Origin: Todiramphus chloris collaris
Taxonomy: Eukaryota; Chordata; Aves; Coraciiformes; Alcedinidae
Assembly (NCBI GenBank): GCA_025345505.1
Contig: JANVCC010000118.1
Span: 186,001-250,000, forward strand
Direction of reading: 5' to 3'
DNA length: 64,000 nt
The translations under genes and the position numbers were made by a program. The notes below the pieces were generated by a model. That model made no database searches and had not been told where the DNA came from. It saw nothing but the letters and a program-made list of their open reading frames with translations. Below, in pieces: positions 28,451-41,680 of this stretch (its first letter is position 1; each line of letters begins with the position of its first letter).

Positions 28451-29624
28451 TATGATTCTAAAGCAACCTCATAACTGTCTGATCATACTCCGAGAGCTGA
28501 TCAGCCCTGACTACTCTCCAAGTGCAAGGAATAAAGGATTCAAGGCATCCTACGCTGTGCACTCATCCCACCTTTTCCTCCCGATACATGTATGAAGAAA
28601 ACAGAAACAAGCAGGTTTTTTTAGAGGTTTTTTCTCCAATTTTTGGCTTAATTAGAGGGAAAAAAAAATTTTAAAAGGCTCCTTTTAACAAATATAATTA
28701 AACTTGAAGCCAGATCGTTAACGCTAGCTCCAAGTCCTTCGTGGTCTGTTATTTTTTCTCCACAGCTACAGGACCGGGTTGTTCCTGAGGATCTGTGCCC
28801 AACACTTTGTAGGGCCGGCATCTAAGATCTAACAAATTTTATCACCCATGTCCTTTGTATCTTCACACGCCATAATCGTTCTGAAAGCTTCGACACGTGT
28901 CCTCCAATGGTGTCACTCTCTATAACGAGAGGGGGAAAGCAGATCGTTACGAGAGAACCCTTAATTGCATTACATCACCCGCGTGGTGCACGTGTCCCTA
29001 GTTACGGACCAGGTAGGGCAAGTGGGAAAAAGAGAAAAATCCACTCTTTCTGACCCCAAACCAGGGCAGGGTCCCTTACCCACAGGCACGCTGTACCCTG
29101 CGCTGCTCAGACGCGCTGCGACAGCCGGTAAACACAAACGCCTTCAGGAGATGCATCGCTGTTTCCCCTACTAATGCTTCAGGAGCCCTGGCTTCCAATG
29201 GTTTGGGGTCCTCGAGGCATATTTCATATATTGTTTTTAAAGCTTATTCTAGACCCTGAGGAGGAAAACTTAGATCAAATACAGTTTGACAGGTAAAGGG
29301 CACCGTGAAGACTCTGTGAGCGTACCTGCTACAGGGGGAATGTGCTCACAGTGGAGAAAACCCTTTCCCTGCCAGGCAGGAAGATGTCCCCACACACTTT
29401 TTTTTTTCCCCTTACTGATGATCAGAAAAAAAAACACCTCATTTTACCATGTGGAGTACAAGCACTACCTTACTCTCCTTGTGCTCTCCTCCTCACTGTC
29501 ACCCTGGTGCCATGCAGACCAGCTGCCAGGAACTGCAAACCAAGGAGGAGGGGAAAAAACAGCACCCCAAAAATCTCTTCATGCTCCAAATAACGCACTG
29601 AAAAAGTATCCCTTTTGTCTAAAA

Positions 29625-30240
29625 ATCATAGAATCTCAGAATGGTTTGGGTTGGAAGGGATCTTAAAGGTCACCCAGTTCCAACCGGTCTGCCAGAGGCA
29701 GAGACAACTCCCATAGACCAAGCTGCTCAAAGCCCCGTCCAACCTGACACTGAACACTTCCAGGGATGGAGCACCCACAGCTTCCCAGGGCAACCTGTGC
29801 CAGGGTCTCACCACCCTCAGAGTCAAGAACTTCTCCCTCATTTCCAATATAAATCTCCCCTCTTCCAGTTTGAAGCCATCATCACTCGTCCTACAAGCCC
29901 TTGGAAAAAGTCCCTCCCCATCTTTCTGCCAGGCCCCTGGAAGCACTGAAAGGCCCCCAGAAGGTCTCCCCTTGGGGAGCCTTCTCCTCTGCAGGCTGAA
30001 CCCCCCCAGCTCTCCCAGCCTGGCTCCCAGCAGAGGGGTTCCAGCCCTCCCAGCATCGCTGGGGCTCCTCTGGCCCCGCTCCACCAGGTCCCTGTCTGCT
30101 GTGCTGAGCACTCCCGAGCTGCCCCAGCACTGCAGGGGGGTCTCTCTCTCTCTGCCCAGAGCCCTGGGAGCAGAGGGGCAGGATCCCCCCTCCCCTGCTG
30201 CCCACGCTGCTGGGTGCAGCCCAGGGTGGTGGTTGGATCA
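29625..30240 (-). mobile_element. CR1 LINE 3' fragment, about 615 bp
   Basis: This long antisense copy has ATCATAGAATCTCAGAATGG at its 3' end and extends inward to GTGCAGCCCAGGGTGG. It carries an exact AAAGGTCA at 29665-29672. Confidence 0.93.
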
Positions 30241-31610
30241 AAAGTAACAATTGCTACTTCTACAATTCCATCTAAAAGCCTCAAAACTTCATGCTCAGCC
30301 TTTGTAACTCTCATCCTTACACTCCAGCTTTTCCCAGGTGTTTGGTGACAACTGTTTTTTAACAGCAGGATGGCCAGACTCTCTCCCCAGTGTATTACAC
30401 AATAAACTTATCACGGGAAAAGCAACTGAAAACAGTACCAAAAATAACCCGGAGGTCACATTTCTGTCATACGTTAACTTTACATAACCAAACTCAGTTC
30501 AGTTGAAGTAGGCACCAAAAACATCTAAGAGGAGGAAGGTGGCCCCAGCTATGCCCTCAGTGCCCACTGGCTGGGCACACAAGTTCAGCCTCCATGGGCA
30601 CACGTGCTCTGGCTCTCAGATGAGCCTCGGACTCTCCGCAAGGACACAGCCACGTTCTCACATGGTGTCGTAGCTACCAAGGTCTCCTTGCACGCCCTGC
30701 AGCACTATCATCAGGGAAATCTGTTGCAAGGAAGATCAACTGACAGCAGATTTACTGTAAACCCCACAGATTTAGTACCAGAGGCCTTCAGAAGAGTGTC
30801 TGGAAAAAAGCATCTGAGACTGGGCATAAGGCACAGACAAAGAGGGGCGAGGCAGGTGGCTGTCTTTAGCTGCATAATGGGCTTTGATCAAGAGCCCACC
30901 AGTGAAGAAGTTCAAGCAGCACAGGCTGGTTGTTATCCCTGAAGAACTTCACCTTGTCTTTGTCCTGGAGGAAACCTGTCCATCTACTAATTAGAGCTTT
31001 CCGAGTCAACAAAGTCTACCCACCTTTTAATTGCAGCCTTTTAAGTCGACATGCCCTGCCCACTCCACCTCTTATTTTCCCAAATGCTTGCCAGCCTGTG
31101 GGCTGACCCCCTCTTTACAGACCCCTTACCCCGAAACGGGGAGGCATTGCTTAGAACAGCACCAGCCCTCTTCCCGAGTGGCTCTGGGGGAAGCACATCA
31201 GCCTGGTACGCTGTGTGTTCCTTCAGTTCATACAAGTGACAGAAGGAAAGACAGCTAATCTGCTCCACTCAAACAAGAACTACTTCTTCAGACCTTCTCA
31301 AACAACAAGGAGTAACCCAGACCCTGCTGATAGGTGTGCAGAGCTGACAGGCAGAGACACACTGCAGTCGGGTGTCCATCACACACCGAGCACGCTTTAC
31401 TCAAATACCTCAGCAAAGAAGTTTTTCCTCGTGTTCAGACAGAGAATTTAATTCACTGGACCCAGGGCTCAACCACCACCACGTGTCCGCTCTCAGAAGC
31501 TCACAGAGCTTTGGGTCTCTCAGCTGTTGCCAAGATGTACTTGCTTTGCCATCACCACCAGTTTTGTTCTGGGCAGCCTTGCTGAAGCCACCTGAGAAGA
31601 AGAGGGGTCT

Positions 31611-31836
31611 AGAATCACAGAATGGTTTTGTTTGGAAGAGACCTGTAAGGTCATCAAGTCCAAATGTTAACCCAGCAGTGCCAGGGCACCACTGACCCCT
31701 GTCCCTCAGCACCACAGCTCCACAGGGGGCTTGGAAACCCCTCCAGGGATCACGGGGACTCCACCCCTGCCCTGGTGGGCAACCCTTGGAGGGAAGATTT
31801 TTTTTGTAATGTCCAACCTAAGCCTCTCCTGGTGTG
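31611..31836 (-). mobile_element. CR1 LINE 3' fragment
   Basis: This antisense copy has AGAATCACAGAATGG at its 3' end, through CAGCAGTGCCAGGGC and CCTCCAGGGATCACGGGG. It is interrupted by a T-run at 31798-31806. Confidence 0.9.
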
Positions 31837-32037
31837 GTGGAGGATGGAGCACCAGTTTGGGGACAACTCTCCTGAGGCAGAACAGCTGCCCTCCCCTCTC
31901 CTGCCTGCAAGGTCCCTGATGTCCCCAGCCTGCTCCCCAGACCTGGTCAAGGTGGTGGCTCTTGCATCAAGCTGAGCATCTCTAGATGAAATCATTATAG
32001 TAGCTTTGTTCTCTGTGGAATCTTTGGGGTTGGTTTT

Positions 32038-32118
32038 ATTGTGGGGTTTTGGGTTTGGTTTTTTGTTTGTTTGTTTGTTTTTGGGGGTTTTTTTGGTTGT
32101 TGATTTTTTTTTTTTTTA
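32038..32118. repeat. GT/T-rich stretch with (TTTG)n
   Basis: TTTGTTTGTTTGTTTG followed by G-runs and a T-run, about 80 bp. Confidence 0.8.
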
Positions 32119-32599
32119 AGTCTCCCTTAATATCTCGAGTTCACTTGTGTCCAAATCCAGAGTTCATCTCAAAAACCAAAGCAAAACCAGTTGGGTTTCA
32201 TAAAGATTTACTGCTGATACTTATACGGATGAGGAATTTTTTCTTTCCTCAGCTTTCTTTTCCCTATAACGTTGATATTTTGCACTGCTTTATCCCAGGA
32301 AAAGTGCAAAGGCTTTTAGAGATATTTGGTAGATTTTATTATTTTACACACACACGCACTGCTGTCTGGCAGGAATATCTAATCTTTCCTTCAGAAAGCA
32401 AGCACATCTACAGGCAATCCCGAGAAATGCCAAATGGTAAACTTAAATACAGATATACTCCTCCAAAACCTGAAATTAAGCTATTGTTATTGCACCGTTC
32501 AAGGAATCGAATGACTACTAACCATAATTTAGCTAAGATCAAGTGTAAAATCTGTTTAATAATATCCGATACATCCTCTATCTAGGAGATTATACCCTG

Positions 32600-32668
32600 C
32601 ATTTGCAGGGCATTGACTCAATAATCTAATAGGTCTTTTCCATCTCTGACTTCTATTAGCCTATGAAT
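32600..32668 (+). mobile_element. possible old CR1 3'-end relic
   Basis: The piece around GACTCAATAATCTAATAGG followed by TCTTTTCCATCTCTGACTT resembles a decayed CR1 terminus. The match is short and may be chance. Confidence 0.3.
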
Positions 32669-34178
32669 TATAACAAAAGGACCATTAGGCAAACCATAAT
32701 TGTGGAAACAGTCTTTGACACACGAAACTAACTACTGCCATGGTACAGAAAAAACCTTAAAATTAAAACACGGACGGACAATTGAAAGTAAAGCTTTCCC
32801 TTTATCCAAGTGTGAACTCACTTGATTAAAATCAGGGGGGAAAAAAAACCCCAACCCTCAGTAAGTCACAGAGAAGGCACTTTTTTTGTTCCCCATCCTG
32901 TCAGGTAAAGCCACCTTGTTTGGACAGCACAGCAAATGCTGGTTTGTCACTACAGGAAGGGCTGGGGCTGGAGGGACACATGGAGTGTTTTCTTTAACAG
33001 TTGCATCTACCCAACCAAACTTACCCTATAGTCCAGTGCTGGCAAAACACCTCAGATCTGCTGAGGAAAGCCACACGTCTCAATGAGCTTTCTCTGGGGA
33101 GGGGAAATTTAAATAAATAAATAAATTAAATCCTCAAAGCAAAAAAAACAAACCAAAAAAGGCACAAAGCCAAAGTTCACCGTCTGCGAGAGAGCTGCAC
33201 AACACAGCCAGCCTCTGACAGCTCTGCCCATCACACAGCCCTGCAGAGAAGGTCACCAGCTCTGCGAACGCCTTCGAGAAAAAAAGGTGAGTTTGCAAAG
33301 GACATCACACATTTAAATGCATTCACAGGGAACGCCAGCTGCTCGAGAGCCCAGCAGCGGAGACCCCTGCAAAGAGGGCTGGCAAAATAACTCGGACTTC
33401 ACCTCCCTTCTGCAAGGGCTTGTCTCGATCTCTGGACTGCCGGGTGCTGCTCTCCCTCGGCGTCGTGGGAGCTGCCAAACCCAGCGCGAGACAGAAAAGC
33501 AGCCGACGCAGCCACGTTGCTTCTCCTGAGCATCCTCCCTCCCTGGAGAGCCGGTCCCACCCCAGGCGCTGCACCTCAGCCCCCACCAGCGCAGTGCTCC
33601 TGCATGGGAGTGGCAGGACCATTGCGTCCAGTTGGAACTGACCGAAGAACCAGGATCTACGTCAAGCATGTGAGGAGAGGAGCAAATTCCAGAGCTCCAC
33701 GCACAGAGGGAACCTCGTGCTGGAGCTCCTGCGCCAAGGCCTCAGTGCTCTAGGTGCACGGGCGTGATGCTTTTGGCAGGTGCACAGATCTCTGGGTACG
33801 TTGAGATTTAGTATCGCGAGCCAGGGAGCGACCACACCATGAGGTCACATCTCCTTGGTCCCGCTTTCCCAGGCCATCAGCTGCAGGGACCGTGTGGAGG
33901 AAGGGTTAGAGCCGCACGTCGGCATTTGGTGTTAGCAAAGCGCCAGCGGCATGGGAAGCAAACCATTATTAATGCGCTTCTGGCAAAAACGAATAAATAA
34001 ATTAATAACTCACAGCTTTCCATTTTCCATAACATTTGTCCAGATTAATAAATACTTTTTACACTAACAACTGTTCCTTTTTTTTTTTTTTTGCTGGTAC
34101 CTTCGAATACAACCGTTTGAGCAAAACACATTTGTTAAAGAACACATTTGTTCACGCCGCTACTTGCAAATTCTGTGA

Positions 34179-34250
34179 GGACAAAAAAAAAAAAACAACA
34201 AAATAAAAAAAAAACCCAACCAAACCCAAGCCGAAAAAAAAAAAACCCCC
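34179..34250. repeat. A-rich low-complexity stretch
   Basis: Poly-A runs with AAC and ACCC interruptions, similar in texture to 14845-14923 and 37209-37289. Confidence 0.85.
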
Positions 34251-34760
34251 CGCCAATATCTTACCTCTGTAGATTCCACTGCTTCCAAGGTGGCTGGCTG
34301 CAGGAGCTGCGAACTGGAGCCAAGCCCACGGCTCCATGTGTCGCGGCAGGCTCCGCGCAGCTGTGCCACTGCACCACGGAGCAGACTCGCCACACATCTG
34401 CTCGCCCGGTCCCAGCCCGCTGCTGCCAACGAGCTGCCAATTGTGCCTCGCTGTGCCAAACCATGTGGCAGAGGTTTGATTATTATTTGTGAATCGGGGA
34501 GGGGTTATCCAGCAGGGATTAGGAGGACTCTCAAGACCACTTCTGTTTGTGACTCGAGCCGGATTTGAAAAACGGGTCCTTTCAAATGGCAGCGAGTAAA
34601 ATTACACATTTCTGCAACAACGTGCTTAGAGCTGTATTAACACTTTCATTTAAAAAACAGTTTTCCAAAGGCTTTAGGAGTTGGCAGTAAATACTCTCCA
34701 TGAGCTAATAGTGGCCACACCTGAATTATTTTTCTCATTAAAATCGGATCCTGAGAAATA

Positions 34761-35094
34761 TCATAGAATCGTCGAGTTATAGAATTGTTTCGGTCAGAAA
34801 AGACGGAACCATCCAAGCGTTCCCCCAGCAGTGCCAGGGCAGCACTGACCCCTGTCCCTCAGCACCACAGCTCCACGGGGGGCTTAGAAACCCCTCCAGG
34901 GATCACAGGGACTCCCCCTCTGTCCTGGGCAGCCTGGCACAGCCCTGGGGAACCCTCAAGGGGTTGAAGAAATTGTTCCTCAGCTCCAACCTAAACCTCC
35001 CCTGGGGCAACTTGAGGTCTTGTCCTCTTGTGCTATGGCTTGCTCCTTAGGAGAAGAGACCAAGCCCACCTGGCTCCAACCTCCTCTCAGGAAG
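34761..35094 (-). mobile_element. CR1 LINE 3' fragment
   Basis: This antisense copy has TCATAGAATCGTCGAG at its 3' end, then CAGCAGTGCCAGGGCAGC and CTCCAACCTAAACCTCCCC, to TGGCTCCAACCTCCTCTCAG. Confidence 0.92.
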
Positions 35095-36904
35095 TTTTTT
35101 CTTTTGCATATCCACGCAAAGAGCCTGTTGACCAAAGAGAATCCATGGGAAAGCCCATGGGCAAAGCCCACTTGGGTTTACCAGGTTAAACTGGGACATT
35201 TTACTGGTTTATGACACCGTTTGCTTTCATCACCTGCTGTACTTCACAGCCACCAGCGTCGGCCAAGAGCCAGGAGCAGTGCAGGAAGCAGTCCCTCACC
35301 GGCCAGAGCGACAAGAGCAGTTTAACAAAAACATTAAGGTTGGGTCTCTCACAAATACACCCACCACTGCACAGGCCGCTGCATGTTTCGTTCTGCCGGA
35401 CACTGGGGAAGGCAGGGTGGCTCCACCTCAAACCACCTTTCCAACTCCATTCTGTCCCCACGTCCCGTGACAAGCTCATTAAATACTGCTCATTTCCTTC
35501 CAGCACTGTATTAACAGCTTTCCTTTGAAGTTACTTCCTTCTCACTGATATCTACATTATTTCTGCACTAGACAGCAAAGAGTTAATCTGGAAAATAAAG
35601 TCCTCTCGAGCCTGGCCCTGATTCCAGGACCCGGCTAGTGTCAGGGAGTCAGAGGAGGCTGCATCATTCGCTCCCCAATTTGGGCAATCTCTAACTATCC
35701 TGAGTGTTTCAAGCAAGCAAGCAAACAAACAAAATGACGACATAAAAACACTACCACACGACAAAAACACAGAATTTCATTTAAAAACGACACACTTGGT
35801 ATTTGTCTTCCAAGCGCTGAGTGCAGATGCTCAGACACCCCAAGCTTCCCTGGAAGGCTCACCCAGACCCAGCATCACCTCGGTGCTCTGCTCCTTTCGC
35901 TGCCTTCCAGCCCGGTCAAAGTGCTCACAGCCTGACCCCATTTAATTAATAATTCGAGAAAGGTTTTGTGAGGCACGGCATTAAAAATTCAAACGCGTTG
36001 CTGTCTCCTGCACTCCCACGCAGGGGTTTGCAATTCCACCTAAACCAGTGGAACTGCTGGTGTGGTTTGTTCTGCGGTAGAAGAACTTAACCGCTCCTGG
36101 TTTACGCTCGTGTTTGACTACAGAGCAGAGCAGGATTAACCCCAATTAAATATTTGCTTAACTTGTAAGGGAATCGTGGATGTGCGAACAAAAACACCAC
36201 CCGATTCCTTTCGGAGATTGCACTCCAAGCGCGGAAACGTCTGTAAATGCTCTCGGGGCTCCTACATCCTCCGAGCACTACAGAAAAGAAACCTGCTCCG
36301 AGTTTCCCCAGCACAGGTTTTTCTGGGATTACAGAAATAAGTGGTTCTCTCTCACCCCTTCTTCACTGAGCCTGCAACTTGCCTTCCTCAGCTTTTAGGA
36401 AGAGCACGGAGAGCAGATGATTGTCGTGAAAACTGTTTTCACCGACACAGATTTTTTTCCAAATAACTGTAAGTCTTTTTTTTCATTCCCCCCCCCCCTT
36501 ATTATTTCACGTTTGTTTTGCAAATCTGTTCTAAACCTAAACCAAATGTATTGCAGGAAATGCCCATTTCTCACTCACAGCCACACTGCTCACTTAAAAA
36601 CGATTACGGAGGTGATGCAAGCACAAGACATTTATTCGGTTTTCTTACTAATGAAGTTAAAATGTTAAGTTTTTAAAGTTCTATAAGCTCCATCTTCAGG
36701 AATTAGCACAAAGCTTCATTTTAAGAGAGCTTTTTCAGGAGAAAAGGCACTGTCACATGACTTGAAATTAATTTTTAGGAGGTGCAACGGTGTTTTATTG
36801 CCCTTGCTGATGCTCTCGGGTACACAGCAGATTATTCTTGCCATCAATATCATAAATACAAGATTCAGGGTTTCTATTCTTTGGGACCTTCCACCATTTA
36901 CATC

Positions 36905-36950
36905 ATATATATATATATGTAAATAAAATAGATAAATATATATACAATGG
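36905..36950. repeat. AT-rich microsatellite
   Basis: TATATATATATATG followed by AAATA and ATATATATAC units. Confidence 0.8.
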
Positions 36951-37208
36951 TATGATACTACACTAACAAGCTCCTAGTTTCTGCAGCTTATTTATATCAG
37001 GATACTCATGTGCCTAAGATTTGCAAAATCAGATGCCTGTTGTAAAGTAGGAACTGCTGCCAGGTGCTGGAAGATGTGTCACTACTCAAGAATCAAACCC
37101 ATGTCATTTGGGCACATCACGGCTCTGAAACAAACTCACCCAACAATTTCACTATGGTGTGGCTGCTGCCATAAAGGGCTTTTAGAAACGGGGAGATGCA
37201 AATGTTTA

Positions 37209-37289
37209 AAGGGAAAAAAAAAAAAGAAAACAAAACAAACAAAAAAAAAACAACAAACCACAAAACAAACAAAGACAAAAGAAAAAAAG
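37209..37289. repeat. A/C-rich low-complexity stretch
   Basis: AAACAAAC-type units lie within poly-A, just left of the CR1 copy at 37336. Confidence 0.85.
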
Positions 37290-37335
37290 GCAGACTTTGT
37301 GTGGTAAACTGGACTTTGAAACCACTTGAGGAATC

Positions 37336-37840
37336 CATGGGGACTCCACCCCTGCCCTGGGCAGCCTGGCACAGCCCTGGGGAACCCTTTCCAGGAATAA
37401 ATTGTTCCTCAGCTCCAACCTAAACCTCCCCTGGGGCAACTTGAGGCCAGTTCCTCTTGTCCTGTCCCTTGGGAGCAGAGCCTGACCCCCCCTGGCTCCA
37501 GCCTCCTGTCAGGAGCTGTCAGAGCCAGAAGGTCTCCCCTCAGCCTCCTTTGCTCCAGGCTCAACAAGCCCAGGTCCCTCAGCTGCTCCTCCCCAGACTC
37601 CTGCTCCAGCCCCTTCCCCAGCTCCGTTGCCCTTCTCTGGCCACGCTCCAGCCCCTCACTGTCCTGCTGGGAGTGAGGGGCACAAAACTGACCCCAGGAT
37701 TCCAGGAGCGGCCTCCCTAGTGCCCAGTCCAGGGGGACGATCCCTGCCCTGGTCCTGCTGGCCACACCAGTGCTGATATGAGCCAGGATGCTGGTGGCAT
37801 CTTGGCCACCTGGGCACACTCTGGCTCATCTTCAGCCATC
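37336..37840 (-). mobile_element. CR1 LINE fragment, about 500 bp
   Basis: This antisense internal copy runs from GGGACTCCACCCCTGCCC to GGCCACCTGGGCACAC. The terminal repeats are missing. It is nearly identical in parts to the copies at 27930 and 55481. Confidence 0.92.
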
Positions 37841-39264
37841 TCATTCTCTGCAGGCTGCTGGTGGATGCTCCAGTCCAGCCTCATCCCATGCTCATGTTGA
37901 GCCCCTCCCAGCCAGGCTTCATCCCCCTGGCATGGGGCAGGGAGCGCCCACCCACCCCAGCAGCCTGGGGAAGCAAAGCGACCTTGCCATGGCTGCTCAC
38001 CTGCCCTCCCGCCCAGAGGAAAGGAGCTGTCGTGGCAGCTGACAAGGACTAAGCCGAGATAAAACCAGGAGAAATATCTGGGACAAAAAAATGTCAACCC
38101 ATACAGACTCGGGGACAGTCTTAAGGAGAATAACATTTAGAAGCAGTCCTACGGAATTAGCCCCGTCAGTGCTAACGAAGAGCGATCCCCGCGTGTTAGA
38201 GGTCCCGAGTCACACGCAGAACCTCCTGGCAGAGCTCTGCAGGGAAAGGACCGCGCACGTCCCCACGAGACGCGCGGCACATGCAGCCAGGGAGCTGCAA
38301 CTTGCGCCTTTTCTCTCAAAACTCTCACTCTTAGGGGTTCCCAGGGTCTGTTTAAGCAGACAAAACACGCAGAGGTACAAGTGCCAGGAAGCTGCGGAGT
38401 ACCTGCTGCTTTGGCCATGGTCCTGCTCCAGCCCCGAGCTGTCTCTGGATGCCTCTCCCTCCTCACCCCATGCTGGGCATCTGCTGGGACCCAGCATCCC
38501 CTCCTGCCGTCTTGGCCACATTGTGCCTGTCAGACAACGTGGCTCCTCTCTGTCTTCCAAGCCTGGCTTGAGTACCACCCAGGAGCAGAAACTGAGATGC
38601 TGCTTCTGCTCTGAAAGCCAGAGCCGTCCCACTTCAGCAGTGGTTCCACTCCCCATGCCATGACCTGAGCCCATCCCTGGCTGACGGTGACGTCCCCTCC
38701 CCGGAGTCGGAACATTTCCAGAGGGGCTGACGACCTCCCGCAGCAGAGCCCCTCATTGCTGGCCTTTCAAGTTTCGCTCCAGAGCTTGTCGCTTCATTTT
38801 TATTTCGGTAGGAAGAAGCTGGAGGGTCTCTCATTTTAAGGCACATACCTTAACGATTTGCGAGAGCCGTGCCACGAGCGCAGGGCCAGCCCCAGTGACA
38901 TCCCACCCTGGCACCAGGTGCCCTCAACCACCGAACCACTCCTTGAGCGGCTGTTTCAGTGACCAAACATAGGCAGCATCTCAGCATTTAAGGGTTACGG
39001 ATTTTTTTGTTGTGGTGGTGGTTTGTTTTCTGCTGTGTTTTTTTTTCTTTACAAGTCTTGTTGGAAAAATCGGAACACACAGAAAAGGCTTTTTGCCGTT
39101 TCTTTTACAAGCTGGTCACAGCTACGTGGTGTTGTCTGCAATTCCGACCAGCTTGCTGTGGCATACTGTGCAATTTGCAGGAAACATTAAAATGATCGAA
39201 TAATAGAAATTTTGAGTTGTTGCCTCTCTGTAGAAAAATCAAGTTAGTATAAAAAAATAAAATT

Positions 39265-39315
39265 AGCTAAATAACACTACTAGCTAAATATCATTATTAG
39301 CTAAATAACACTACT
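39265..39315. repeat. 17-bp tandem repeat, three units
   Basis: AGCTAAATAACACTACT occurs twice, exactly, flanking one variant unit (AGCTAAATATCATTATT). Confidence 0.9.
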
Positions 39316-40520
39316 TAGTGTTTGTGAGCACGTGAGAGTCACTATGCCTCAAATAAGACATGCAACAAGCATTAAAAGCTGTTTTTGCCAGTGCTGCAGA
39401 GCAGGTTTATCCCAGTAAAGCCGCTACTCCGCCACCAAACTCAACGTGCTGCGATTCAGAGCGTTAAACCAGTGCACACAGCACCAGAAAAAACACACCC
39501 TCAGTACTATCACCACCACCGGGCATCAGAGGAACTGGGCTCCGGCCCCACCAAGGGAGGTGACAACGGAGAAGCTGTGCGTCCGCACGCAGAACTTGTT
39601 CAAGGGTCATTTCTCCTAAACAAAAACATTTGTCTGCAATTAAACTCTTCCTGCGTTCGGAAAACAGCTCAATCGTTAGGGAGGGAGCGGAGGAGAAAAA
39701 CCATGAAGTGCCCAAAACACCCGGCTGGTGTTACAGAAGTTCTCTCATCTTCGTGAGGGTCCCAAACTCACTCACGAGATCCGGTCTCATACAGAACTCT
39801 GTTTGTGGATGGAAATCAGAAATTACCGGAATAGACGCGAGGACTATTCAACTAAATGTATTGTTTACCTTTGTCCCCAAATTAGTTTTATCATCAGTCA
39901 GCGCGGCCTGAGGCATTCTCTGTCTTGCAGAAAACATCGCACGGGAAGCGCAAGCCTACACAAATCACCTTGCTGAATTCAGTAGTGCTGCCTTGCTCAC
40001 AGGGTGACGAGCCTAATCCGTGTATATTGCATCCACACTAAGTTCTAGTTACGCAGAAATCCCTCGCCTTCTGACTTTTACAAACCTCTGTGCCGCACAT
40101 GCTGCTTTTGAAAGGGAACCCGAATCACCCCTTTTGTCAAAATGAACTCCTCTGGTCATAGTTGCACCACATTAAAATGCAATAATCCCGTCACCTACCT
40201 AGACACATACTTCGAAATTACATAAATAAATAAAGAAATTAAACGAGAGAAAGCTTCTTTGAAGATCCACCCTTCTGCCTCCAGATCTGCCCAGCCCATG
40301 ACAGTCTGGAAAAGGCTGCTATTTACTGCTAAAGCAGGGGAGCAAAGGCAGGAGGAAATCAGAAAAACAGAGACAGAGCACACCATATAGAAAATGTCAA
40401 ATATGTCAAAACATTCATGAATACCAACATCTCCCTCTGCACCACAACCAGCTGTAAAGGTTACTTAGGGCTAACGTCTCAGCAAGTGCAGATTATACAG
40501 CAGCGGGTTTACTTATACAT

Positions 40521-40560
40521 TAAAAAAAAAAAATTATATATATATATATACACATATAAA
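40521..40560. repeat. poly-A plus (TA)n microsatellite
   Basis: A run of 12 A is followed by TATATATATATATATA and CACATATA. Confidence 0.85.
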
Positions 40561-41640
40561 ATCAGCTACAGGTGCATCCAAAGAGCTTCTCTGTCTGCAG
40601 CCAACACAGGGATTTCTACCACTAAAGGAAAGGCAGGGTGGGGGGGGGTAAAAATCACATGAAACATGTATTTTCTAGCTCTGACTACCCCTAGACATGA
40701 ATTCCTCCTGGCTGCTCTCTGTGTATGTGACATAGGCAATGAGGATAATTAGGTAAAGGACTAAGAAAGCAAGTGTTGCTGATCGCATTCCCAAACTAAT
40801 AAAGCTCCTACACGGGTCTCGTGCCTGCGGTAATTCATCTTCCCAGCGCCGCGGCCAGGAAAGGCTGTTTCAGAACACGTCGCAACGCTTCCTCGTCCCT
40901 AAGTCACCAGTGGTGAATTCCCGCAGAATTCCTGCGGACAAGCACGGTTTTGTGGAAGCACGACACACGCAAGGTGTGCGGCACGTTATCCAGGCCCCCC
41001 GATAAACGAAGCTGAAATTAAATGTCACCACCGGAACACAATGTACTGTAGCAGCAAACACCTGACCCGAATTCACCCCCAGATTGTTTGTCAAGTTGCA
41101 TGTTTGGAAAAAACTGTGCCTCAGTGCAACCTTCTTCTCCTTCCACATCAGGAGGAGGAAGGTGCCCGAACAACGAGACAGTTCTCAACGTAACTGCAGG
41201 GGCTTCTCTGGAAACAGAAATGAGACTTTCGCATAAATAAAGCAAACGGGCTCCATCCTTACACTTTGGTGCACGAAAGGAGTAACTCTGTAGGAGACAA
41301 TGCCATTGCACGAGGAAAAAAAAAAAAGTTTGGTTCAAATCAGCCCAGCGGCCTGATAACGAACTACAAAAATAACCCCAACCATCCTGCAGGAGCAAAA
41401 CAGAAGAGCTTTGGTCTGTCCCCTCGCCCCAGCCACGCGTTAAAACCAGGAACAAATTCCATAATCAGCACAGAGAGAAAATAATGAAGCCAGTTACTAA
41501 CCTGGAGTATCATGTACCTACAGAAGTAAAATGTTTTACTAAATCTTCCCATTGATGCTACCATTTAAAAATTATTCATTCAGCTCCACATTCTGCATTG
41601 AGCTTCCCCTGCAAACACTTTTCTAAATGCCTCTATGCAG

Positions 41641-41680
41641 CTTTTCTTTCCTTCTTTCTTTCCTTCTTTCCCTCCTTCTC
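41641..41680. repeat. CTTT pyrimidine microsatellite
   Basis: TTTCTTTCCTTCTTTCTTTC-type units, about 40 bp. Confidence 0.8.

Larger units (their letters stand above)
24004..29624. other. intergenic, two CR1 copies, no gene seen
   Basis: Apart from the CR1 copies at 27230 and 27930 and the repeat at 28384, this is unique AT-rich sequence. It includes CA/TA-mixed low complexity around 26730-26785. No gene is supported. Confidence 0.55.

Noticed and set aside
29838-30314. Overlapping open frames of 120-160 codons on both strands
   Set aside because: They coincide with a CR1 3' region, whose GC-rich sequence leaves many frames open. They are not a functional reverse transcriptase segment.
32049-32585. 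178-codon open frame on the plus strand
   Set aside because: It begins in a GT/T-rich simple repeat and ends in AT-rich sequence with no family resemblance.
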